Assembly (NCBI GenBank): GCA_016869895.1
Contig: VGDC01000032.1
Coordinates: 1-10,363, forward strand
Reading direction: 5' to 3'
Length of the DNA stretch: 10,363 nucleotides
From: Alphaproteobacteria bacterium
GTDB lineage: Bacteria; Pseudomonadota; Alphaproteobacteria; Rickettsiales; VGDC01
A program made the position numbers and the translations under genes. The notes under the pieces were generated by a model. That model made no database searches and had not been told where the DNA came from. It worked only from the letters and a program-made list of their open reading frames with translations. Below, piece by piece: positions 1 to 4,979 of the stretch. Position 1 is the stretch's first letter. Each line of letters starts with the position of its first letter.

Positions 1-618
1 GTGTTCACCACCGCGCGCGATGAAAGCAAAATTGCGCCGGACGCGATACTCGATGCGACGGATTTCGATGCGGTGGATGCCGTGTTCAAGCAGGCGGGCG
101 AGCTGGATGGCGTGGTGAATTGCAGCGGCTCTTTACTGCTTAAATCGGCACATCTGACCAGCAAAGAACAGTATCAAACGGTGATGGACGCTTCGCTCAC
201 CACCGCCTTCGCTACCGTGCGCGCAGCGGGCAAGCATTTGAACAAGGGCGGTGTAGTGGTGCTGATTTCTTCCGCGGCGGCGATGGAGGGGCTTGCAAAC
301 CATGAAGCGATCGCCGCTGCAAAAGCAGGGATTTTGGGGCTGACGCTCTCGGCGGCGGCAACCTATGCCTCGCAGAACCTGCGCGTGAATGCGGTGGCGC
401 CCGGCCTGACCGAAACGCCGCTGACCGCCGAACTGACCAGCAACGAAACCTCGCGCAAATTCTCAGAAACCATGCATGCGCTGGGAAGGCTGGGCAAGCC
501 TGAAGATGTGGCGCGCGCGATCGTGTTCTTGCTTGATCCACAAAACAGCTGGATCACCGGCCAAGTGCTGGCTGTCGATGGTGGCCTGTCACGCGTTCGG
601 CCAAAGATGAAAGCCTGA
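1..618 (+). CDS. SDR family oxidoreductase, 5'-truncated by window edge
   Basis: This is the C-terminal 205 residues of a short-chain dehydrogenase/reductase. The N-terminal Rossmann strand with the glycine-rich NAD(P)-binding motif would lie before base 1, so the GTG at base 1 is probably internal. Visible family features are NCSG at residues 40-43 (the NNAG position), LISS at 88-91 with the catalytic-type Ser91, LRVNAVAPG near 127-135, and the C-terminal pattern GRLGKPEDVARAIVFLLD...WITGQVLAVDGG. The YxxxK motif should fall 13 residues after Ser91, but the sequence there is Ile104-AAA-Lys108, so the proton-donor Tyr is absent while the Lys is kept. The substrate cannot be inferred. A short DUF2256 gene follows 48 bp downstream in the same direction, which suggests co-transcription. 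Confidence 0.9.
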   Translation: MFTTARDESKIAPDAILDATDFDAVDAVFKQAGELDGVVNCSGSLLLKSAHLTSKEQYQTVMDASLTTAFATVRAAGKHLNKGGVVVLISSAAAMEGLANHEAIAAAKAGILGLTLSAAATYASQNLRVNAVAPGLTETPLTAELTSNETSRKFSETMHALGRLGKPEDVARAIVFLLDPQNSWITGQVLAVDGGLSRVRPKMKA

Positions 619-666
619 AACGAGACCACCCGAAATATTCTATCCTGTCGAATGTGGGAAAGCCCG

Positions 667-801
667 ATGCCTAAAGGAGTCGAGAAACGCCACCTGCCCA
701 GCAAAATATGCGCGCGCTGCGGGAGACCCTTCACATGGCGGAAGAAATGGGAAAAGGTGTGGAATGAAGTGAAATATTGCTCGGATAGATGCAAGAAATA
801 G
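667..801 (+). CDS. DUF2256 domain protein, small zinc-ribbon-like (44 aa)
   Basis: The product begins MPKGVEKRHLPSKICARCGR and matches what I know of the DUF2256 family, which consists of very short proteins with the core pattern H-L-P-x-K-x-C-x-x-C-x-R-P-F-x-W-R-K-K-W and a closing C-S-x-x-C. Cys15, Cys18, Cys38 and Cys42 would form a treble-clef or zinc-ribbon metal site. The length of 44 residues is normal for the family. I chose the ATG at 667 because GGGAAAG lies a few bases upstream and the family usually starts near MPKG; an in-frame ATG at 652 is possible. Function is unknown. From family knowledge, DUF2256 genes are often neighbours of cryptochrome/photolyase and SDR genes, and the SDR gene is present here just upstream. 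Confidence 0.85.
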   Translation: MPKGVEKRHLPSKICARCGRPFTWRKKWEKVWNEVKYCSDRCKK

Positions 802-802
802 G

Positions 803-820
803 CATAACCGAGAAGTTATG
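803..820 (+). other. Short hairpin after the DUF2256 gene
   Basis: CATAAC (803-808) and GTTATG (815-820) form a perfect 6-bp inverted repeat with a 6-base loop, starting 2 bp after the DUF2256 stop codon. No T-run follows, so this is at best a weak 3'-end stabiliser and not a convincing intrinsic terminator. Confidence 0.3.
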
Positions 821-856
821 ACCCTTTGCTTTGGGGCGTTATGAGCTGTGGGGCAG

Positions 857-878
857 ATGGCGCACCCGATACGATTCG
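857..878. repeat. Left direct repeat: copy of tRNA-Arg 3' end (candidate att site)
   Basis: These 22 bases (starting ATGGCGCACCC and ending CGATTCG) are identical to 6343-6364, which encodes the TΨC region, acceptor 3' strand, discriminator and CCA of tRNA-Arg(CCG) on the - strand. The match stops abruptly inside the T-loop; beyond it the two loci are unrelated. No anticodon or D-arm sequence follows, so this is a fragment and not a second tRNA gene. Confidence 0.8.
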
Positions 879-929
879 CCGCGGCGAAGGCCGCTCACTC
901 TATGAATGTTCGAATCGACCTATCGGGCG
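861..929. repeat. Imperfect inverted repeat / hairpin built on the tRNA 3'-end copy
   Basis: Bases 865-878 pair with 911-927: CGATTCG (872-878) with CGAATCG (911-917), and CCCGATA (865-871) with TATCGGG (921-927), with a 3-base ACC bulge at 918-920. This gives 14 base pairs. A second hairpin sits in the loop: GCGGC (881-885) and GCCGC (890-894) around GAAG. The downstream arm also keeps the T-loop bases GTTCGAATCG (908-917), so it resembles an inverted copy of the same tRNA tail. It could be paired recombinase-binding arms of an attachment site, a repeat-derived palindrome or a structured RNA; the sequence does not decide. Confidence 0.6.
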
Positions 930-932
930 ATA

Positions 933-959
933 TGCCTTGGGTTGGCGGGCGGCAAGGCA
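933..959. other. 7-bp hairpin next to the att-like region
   Basis: TGCCTTG (933-939) and CAAGGCA (953-959) are perfect inverted repeats with a 13-base loop. There is no following T-run. It lies directly after the larger palindrome at 861-929 in the 273-bp non-coding stretch 802-1074, and its role is unknown. Confidence 0.4.
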
Positions 960-967
960 CTTGAATG

Positions 968-979
968 ATATGGCGCACC
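968..979. repeat. Second, shorter copy of the tRNA-Arg 3' tail and its flank
   Basis: The 12 bases ATATGGCGCACC match 6341-6352 exactly, including three bases lying outside the tRNA CCA end. It is in the same orientation as the 22-bp copy at 857-878. It may be a decayed attachment site or a trace of an earlier integration. Twelve bases alone is weak evidence, but the position within 100 bp of the first copy makes chance less likely. Confidence 0.4.
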
Positions 980-1040
980 AGTAAAGATGATGCTAGGCAC
1001 TGGATGATAAAACTCCTACTCAAATAAGTCCATTTACATG

Positions 1041-1057
1041 TTTAAGTCTCCCTTAAG
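1041..1057 (+). promoter_or_regulatory. PmrA/BasR-box-like tandem operator upstream of the kinase gene
   Basis: TTTAAG (1041-1046), 5 bases, CTTAAG (1052-1057). This is a direct repeat with an 11-bp period, the form known for PmrA/BasR half-sites (roughly YTTAAK-N5-YTTAAK) and fitting a tandem dimer of an OmpR-family regulator. A weak -10 candidate, CATCTT at 1068-1073, lies 10 bases downstream of the box. The module encodes an OmpR-family regulator, so autoregulation is the natural inference. A site with the same geometry is found at 2342-2358. Confidence 0.6.
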
Positions 1058-1084
1058 TTTATACCCCCATCTTCGTGCTAACGA

Positions 1085-1092
1085 GATGGGGA
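1085..1092 (+). promoter_or_regulatory. Ribosome binding site deciding the kinase start
   Basis: The purine-rich GATGGGGA ends 3 bases before the ATG at 1096. The alternative in-frame GTG at 1075 has only a pyrimidine-rich stretch before it and would lie upstream of the transcription start if the -10 is at 1068-1073. Both points favour the ATG at 1096. Confidence 0.5.
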
Positions 1093-1095
1093 TAC

Positions 1096-1698
1096 ATGGA
1101 CTACTTTTCCTACCGACATGAAATCTACCGCAAGTTATTCCACCTGACATCCTTGTGGATGCCTTATGTGATATGGAGCTTCGGGGCAGACACTGCGCTA
1201 TTGATTTTCGGCGCGGCTTTTGTGCTGGTTATTCTATTTGAAGCTATGCGGCGCTCAGGAGCATTGGTCAATCACCTCTTTCGCGTGATTCTCCGTCCAA
1301 GCGAAACGGGCGATACCCTCAAGCTCACAGGCGCATTCTATATGCTGCTTGGGGCAATCGTCGTCACCTTCATCGCTCCCGCAATGACAGCTGCTACAGC
1401 TTTGACAATACTCATGGTGAGCGACTCTTTGGCCGCCCTGATTGGACGCAAGTTCGGCAAACATCCTTTTGCCGGAAAATCCATAGAGGGCAGCGCTGCC
1501 TTTTTTCTCTCTGCCCTCATCATCGTGGCGATTTCGGCGCAATATACCGCAGAGCCAATCCCGTTCTTGTGGGCGGGAGCTGTTGCTTGCATCGCGGCGA
1601 CATTCGCAGAACTCTATGCCAAACACCTTAAGTTGGATGATAACCTATGTATACCCGTGGCCTTCACACTGGCGCAGATGCTTTGCCTTCTTTTTTAA
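1096..1698 (+). CDS. Diacylglycerol/polyprenol kinase family protein (CTP-type, Sec59/Dgk1/VTE5-like)
   Basis: A 200-residue integral membrane protein with several hydrophobic helices (about 22-50, 78-108, 133-148, 155-172 and 183-200). Motifs typical of the dolichol/phytol/diacylglycerol kinase family are R12-K-L-F-H16 at the N terminus, SDSLAALIGRKFG at 109-121, KSIEGSAAFF at 128-137, and the acidic DDNL at 181-184. Family members use CTP or another NTP to phosphorylate a lipid alcohol in the membrane. The exact substrate is inferred: the downstream LTA-synthase-family enzyme should release diacylglycerol, so conversion of this to phosphatidic acid is the likely job, as E. coli DgkA (an unrelated protein) does. 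The last 52 bp overlap the start of the PAP2 gene. First gene of the module, behind a PmrA-box-like site. Confidence 0.8.
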   Translation: MDYFSYRHEIYRKLFHLTSLWMPYVIWSFGADTALLIFGAAFVLVILFEAMRRSGALVNHLFRVILRPSETGDTLKLTGAFYMLLGAIVVTFIAPAMTAATALTILMVSDSLAALIGRKFGKHPFAGKSIEGSAAFFLSALIIVAISAQYTAEPIPFLWAGAVACIAATFAELYAKHLKLDDNLCIPVAFTLAQMLCLLF

Positions 1699-2357
1699 AA
1701 ACGCGATGGCTTCTGGCGTTGTTCTTGACCGTAGCAATCGTGCTGGGGTTGATGACGCCACCATTCGACGATGCAGCAATCCTAAAACGGTTCTTCTTTG
1801 ATTCAGCATGCATCGCGGAAAATGCGCAGGATTGCTGGTTGATTAGCCGTGCTAACGACGAAGCAACCTACTTATTGCATACCTTGCCGAATCGTCAATT
1901 CGTGAACTTCGGACTGGCGGCGTTATTCATGGTCATTTCGGCCTATTGGCATAAAGAGATGAAACCGCTCGTATTGCCCCTGACGGTCTTTGTGGTGAGC
2001 CTCGCCCTTTGCCCTGCCGTGACCGCCTTGTTGAAGCAGGTCACCCATCATTACTGCCCCAACCAGCTCGAAGCATTCCGCGGTATGCGTTTGCCCACCG
2101 CCAAGCCCCATTGCTATCCGGCAGCCCATCCCGCCGCAGGATTCTCGCTGCTGGCGCTGGCATTCGCCCCTATCGGCAAGGCATGGCGCATCAGCGGCGC
2201 GGCATTAGGCATAATCCTTGGTTCGGCCTTGGCATGGGTGCAGATGGCGCGGGGGGAACACGCACTCAGCCATGTGCTCGCCACTTTGGCCATCGCATTG
2301 TTCATCGGTTATTCCATCCGCTGCGTGATTATTTCCCGCCGCTTAAGTCAGTCCTAA
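1647..2357 (+). CDS. PAP2 superfamily phosphatase, multi-spanning membrane protein
   Basis: A 236-residue membrane protein of the phosphatidic acid phosphatase 2 superfamily, with hydrophobic segments near 22-37, 86-100, 109-129, 165-176, 183-199 and 210-229. The three catalytic blocks are recognisable but variant: K130-x6-C137-P138 (classically K-x6-R-P), C-Y-P-A-A-H161 (classically P-S-G-H), and A-R202-G-E-H-A-L-S-H209 (classically S-R-x5-H). The Cys-Pro and R-G-x-H-x-L-S-H forms occur in a bacterial PAP2 subgroup, so Lys130, His161, Arg202 and His209 can still form the site. Substrates could be a lipid A phosphate, undecaprenyl pyrophosphate or phosphatidic acid; the sequence does not say. 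The ATG at 1647 has only a weak ribosome site and gives a 52-bp overlap with the kinase gene; a TTG at 1683 is an alternative start. Confidence 0.8.
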   Translation: MYTRGLHTGADALPSFLKTRWLLALFLTVAIVLGLMTPPFDDAAILKRFFFDSACIAENAQDCWLISRANDEATYLLHTLPNRQFVNFGLAALFMVISAYWHKEMKPLVLPLTVFVVSLALCPAVTALLKQVTHHYCPNQLEAFRGMRLPTAKPHCYPAAHPAAGFSLLALAFAPIGKAWRISGAALGIILGSALAWVQMARGEHALSHVLATLAIALFIGYSIRCVIISRRLSQS

Positions 2358-2358
2358 G
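2342..2358 (+). promoter_or_regulatory. Second PmrA/BasR-box-like operator, upstream of the transferase gene
   Basis: CTTAAG (2342-2347), 5 bases, CCTAAG (2353-2358), followed by TTT exactly as after the box at 1041-1057. It overlaps the PAP2 stop codon (2355-2357). A better -10 candidate, CATAAC at 2369-2374, lies 10 bases after the box, the same distance as at the first site. This suggests a second regulated promoter for the transferase and two-component genes. The second half-site has one mismatch to TTAA. Confidence 0.5.
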
Positions 2359-2392
2359 TTTCACGGTGCATAACCAAGTCATCCCATCCACC

Positions 2393-2397
2393 GGAGG
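2393..2397 (+). promoter_or_regulatory. Strong Shine-Dalgarno for the transferase gene
   Basis: GGAGG ends 5 bases before the ATG at 2403. It fixes the start and is the strongest ribosome binding site in the five-gene module, in keeping with the transferase being its main product. Confidence 0.7.
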
Positions 2398-2402
2398 CTT
2401 TT

Positions 2403-4316
2403 ATGGATACCTTGAAATACTACCTGAAGCGCATCGCGCCTTTCTATGCGCTCTTCCTTTCCATCTCCGCTTTGCTGCGCATCGTGCTGCTGGCGAAGGA
2501 GCAGGCAAATCTGGATGCATTATGGACAGAGGCGGCACTGGCATTACCCATAGGATTGCTGCTGGATACCGCCACTTTCGCCTATTTCATGCTGCCCTTG
2601 GCGTTGTATCCCCTCATCCTTCCCAAAAGAAAATACGGCTCCCGATTCGACAGGTTTTTCAGCACGGGGCTTTTCTTCCTGCTCAGCTTCACCGTGCTGT
2701 TCACCGCATTGGGCGAGTGGTTCTTCTGGGACGAGTTCGCTTCCCGCTTCAACTTCATCTCGGTGGATTATCTGGTGTATACCAATGAGGTCATCGGCAA
2801 TATCCGCGAGTCTTACCCCGTGGTGCCCTTGGTGAGCTTGGTGATCTTCTTATCCGCCGTTCTCTCTTGGATATTCCATTCACGACAGCCGCAGCCTACT
2901 GCGCAACCATCCGGCACTGCACGGATGATGATGTTCGCGGGGGTTGTGGCTTTCGCGGTGGCCTCCTTCCTGCTGGTGGACAGCAGCCGGCTTTCCGCCA
3001 TCAGCCCGAACCGCTACATCACCGAAATCGCCAAGAACGGCACTTATGAGCTGTTCTCCGCTTATCGGCATAACGAGCTGCCGTTCCATCAGTTCTACAC
3101 GACAGAAGATGCCCACACCCTCATCAGCAATCTGCGGAAACAGGTGGGTGTCGCCGGAACGGAACAGGGCATGCTCACCCGCCGGATTACCGCCACAGGA
3201 GCGGAGAAGGATTACAACGTCGTCCTGATTACGGTCGAGAGCCTGAGCGCGAATTACATGGCGGCCTTCGGCAACAAGCAAGGATTGACGCCAAATCTGG
3301 ATAAGCTGGCGGATGAATCCCTCTTCTTCACCAATCTCTATGCCACAGGCACACGCACGGTCTATGGCCTTTCCGCCATCACCCTGTCCATCCCGCCGAT
3401 ACCTGGCAATTCCATCGTGCGCAGACCGGAGAACGAGAAACTGTTCTCCCTTGCCAGTGTGCTGGATTCCAAAGGCTACGACAGCAAGTTCATCTATGGC
3501 GGTTACGGCTATTTCGACAATATGAACTATTTCTTCGGCAATAACGGCTATAAGGTGGTGGATCGCACCAATATCCCCACGGATGACACACAATTCGGCA
3601 ATGTCTGGGGTATTGCCGATGAATACCTGTTCACGCAGGTGCTCAAAGAGAATGACGATGCCTACAAGACCGGCAAGCCCCTCTTCGACATGGTCATGAC
3701 CACTTCGAACCACCGCCCCTTCACCTATCCCGAAGGCCGCATCGACATCCCCTCCGGCAAAGGCCGCTTCGGCGGCGTGAAATACACCGATTACGCCATC
3801 GGCAAATTCCTCGCGGAAGCCAAGACCAAACCGTGGTTCGACCATACCATCTTCGTCATCGTCGCCGACCACACCGCGGGCAGCGCGGGCAAGACGGAAT
3901 TGAACCCCGAAGGTTATCACATCCCCATGCTGGTTTACGCGCCCGGCATCATCGCGCCGCAGAAAGTGGAGAAACTGGTAAGCCAGATAGATGTCGCACC
4001 GACGATTCTGGGATTGCTGAACATGAGCTATGAAAGCCGTTTCTACGGTCAGGATGCGCTGCGCGACGATGCCAAGGAGCGCGCTTTCATCTCCAACTAC
4101 CTGCAGTTGGGGTATCTAAGCCCCGACGAGCTGGTGGTGTTCAAACCGGTCAAAGCAATCGAGCATTACAGCAAGGTGGATGACCGCTTCGTGAAGGATG
4201 ATGCACCAAGCGGAGACTTCGCCACCGAAGGTCTGACCTACTTCCAATCAGCAAGCTATTGGAAAAGCTGGAGCCGTGATATAGATAGGCCAACGATGAT
4301 TTCCAAGAGCGAATAG
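2403..4316 (+). CDS. LTA synthase family protein: inner-membrane phosphoglycerol/phosphoethanolamine-type transferase
   Basis: 637 residues. The N-terminal part has about five membrane helices (10-30, 45-72, 85-108, 140-158, 176-193), then a linker and an extracytoplasmic alkaline-phosphatase/sulfatase-fold domain from about 270 to 570. Landmark residues align with LtaS: Glu279 in ITVES, Thr319 in TGTRT as probable nucleophile, His437 in TSNHRP, and Asp489-His490 in VADH; these would bind the metal and carry the phospho-intermediate. TPNLDKLADESLFFTNLYAT (296-315) is typical of COG1368 and differs from EptA (COG2194). Such enzymes move the head group of phosphatidylglycerol or phosphatidylethanolamine to an acceptor outside the inner membrane and leave diacylglycerol. 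The acceptor here is unknown: lipid A, periplasmic glucan or another glycolipid. The position directly before the regulator and kinase genes matches eptA in pmrCAB. Catalytic residues appear complete. Confidence 0.85.
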   Translation: MDTLKYYLKRIAPFYALFLSISALLRIVLLAKEQANLDALWTEAALALPIGLLLDTATFAYFMLPLALYPLILPKRKYGSRFDRFFSTGLFFLLSFTVLFTALGEWFFWDEFASRFNFISVDYLVYTNEVIGNIRESYPVVPLVSLVIFLSAVLSWIFHSRQPQPTAQPSGTARMMMFAGVVAFAVASFLLVDSSRLSAISPNRYITEIAKNGTYELFSAYRHNELPFHQFYTTEDAHTLISNLRKQVGVAGTEQGMLTRRITATGAEKDYNVVLITVESLSANYMAAFGNKQGLTPNLDKLADESLFFTNLYATGTRTVYGLSAITLSIPPIPGNSIVRRPENEKLFSLASVLDSKGYDSKFIYGGYGYFDNMNYFFGNNGYKVVDRTNIPTDDTQFGNVWGIADEYLFTQVLKENDDAYKTGKPLFDMVMTTSNHRPFTYPEGRIDIPSGKGRFGGVKYTDYAIGKFLAEAKTKPWFDHTIFVIVADHTAGSAGKTELNPEGYHIPMLVYAPGIIAPQKVEKLVSQIDVAPTILGLLNMSYESRFYGQDALRDDAKERAFISNYLQLGYLSPDELVVFKPVKAIEHYSKVDDRFVKDDAPSGDFATEGLTYFQSASYWKSWSRDIDRPTMISKSE

Positions 4317-4319
4317 CCC

Positions 4320-4979
4320 ATGCGCCTATTATTGGTTGAAGATGACAGGATGATCGGCGAAAGCCTCGTGCAGGCGTTGAAAGCCGATGGCTACAGCATC
4401 GACTGGGCGAAAGACGGCGACACCGCAGAGGAAAGCCTCGCCGTGCAAGCCTATGACCTCGTGTTGCTCGATATTGGGCTTCCGAAACAATCGGGCATCG
4501 CCGTGCTGCAGAAGCTGCGGGCGGGCAAAAGCACCGTGCCCGTCATCATCATCACCGCGCGTGACACCCTCAGCGACAAGGTACTGGGGCTGGATAGCGG
4601 CGCGGATGATTACATCATCAAGCCCTTCCCGCTGGCGGAACTGGAAGCGCGCATCCGCGCCCGTCTGCGCCGCAGTGGCGGCAATGCGTCTCCTTTGATG
4701 GAAGCGGGCGGGCTTTCCCTCGACACCGCCAAGCGCGAAATCACCTATAAGGGCATCACGACACCCCTTTCCGCTAAGGAATATGCCATTCTCTTCGCAT
4801 TGTTGGAACACCCCGGCAGAATCCTGTCCCGCGCGGATCTGGAAGAACGCCTCTATGGCTGGGATGAGGAAGTCAGCAGCAATGCCGTCGAAGTGCATAT
4901 CCATCAGCTCCGCAAGAAACTGGATGCCGATGCGATACGCAACGTGCGCGGCATCGGCTATATGGTGGCGACCGCATGA
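4320..4979 (+). CDS. OmpR/PhoB-family response regulator (PmrA/QseB-like)
   Basis: 219 residues: a receiver domain (about 1-115) and a winged-helix DNA-binding domain (about 125-219). The receiver has the acidic pair Asp8-Asp9, phospho-acceptor Asp51 in LLDIGLP, Thr79, Tyr98 and Lys101 in YIIKPF. The effector domain shows LSAKEYAILFALLEHPGRIL and the recognition-helix region VEVHIHQLRKKL, ending RNVRGIGYM. It is of the PmrA/QseB type. The gene starts 3 bases after the transferase stop codon with only a weak ribosome site, so translational coupling is likely, and its stop overlaps the histidine kinase start by 4 bp. It is the natural candidate to bind the tandem sites at 1041-1057 and 2342-2358. 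Calling it PmrA itself would go beyond the sequence. Confidence 0.92.
   Translation: MRLLLVEDDRMIGESLVQALKADGYSIDWAKDGDTAEESLAVQAYDLVLLDIGLPKQSGIAVLQKLRAGKSTVPVIIITARDTLSDKVLGLDSGADDYIIKPFPLAELEARIRARLRRSGGNASPLMEAGGLSLDTAKREITYKGITTPLSAKEYAILFALLEHPGRILSRADLEERLYGWDEEVSSNAVEVHIHQLRKKLDADAIRNVRGIGYMVATA

Noticed and set aside
1..3. GTG at base 1 as the true start of the SDR gene
   Set aside because: The cofactor-binding first strand and glycine motif are missing, so the gene must begin upstream of the window.
857..930. A second or pseudo tRNA gene
   Set aside because: Only the 3' tail matches tRNA-Arg; no anticodon arm, D-arm or 5' acceptor strand can be found on either strand.
1059..1064. 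TTATAC as the -10 element for the module promoter
   Set aside because: It directly abuts the tandem operator; an OmpR-family activator site normally lies about 10 bp upstream of the -10, which favours 1068-1073, although repression at this site cannot be excluded.
1627..1632. CTTAAG resembling a PmrA half-site inside the end of the kinase gene
   Set aside because: There is no partner half-site 11 bp up- or downstream, and it is within coding sequence; a lone hexamer is expected by chance.
2880..3920. Long open frame on the - strand opposite the transferase gene (346 codons)
   Set aside because: It mirrors the codon pattern of a well-supported gene, has low-complexity Gly/Val/Ile/Ala composition, and resembles no family.
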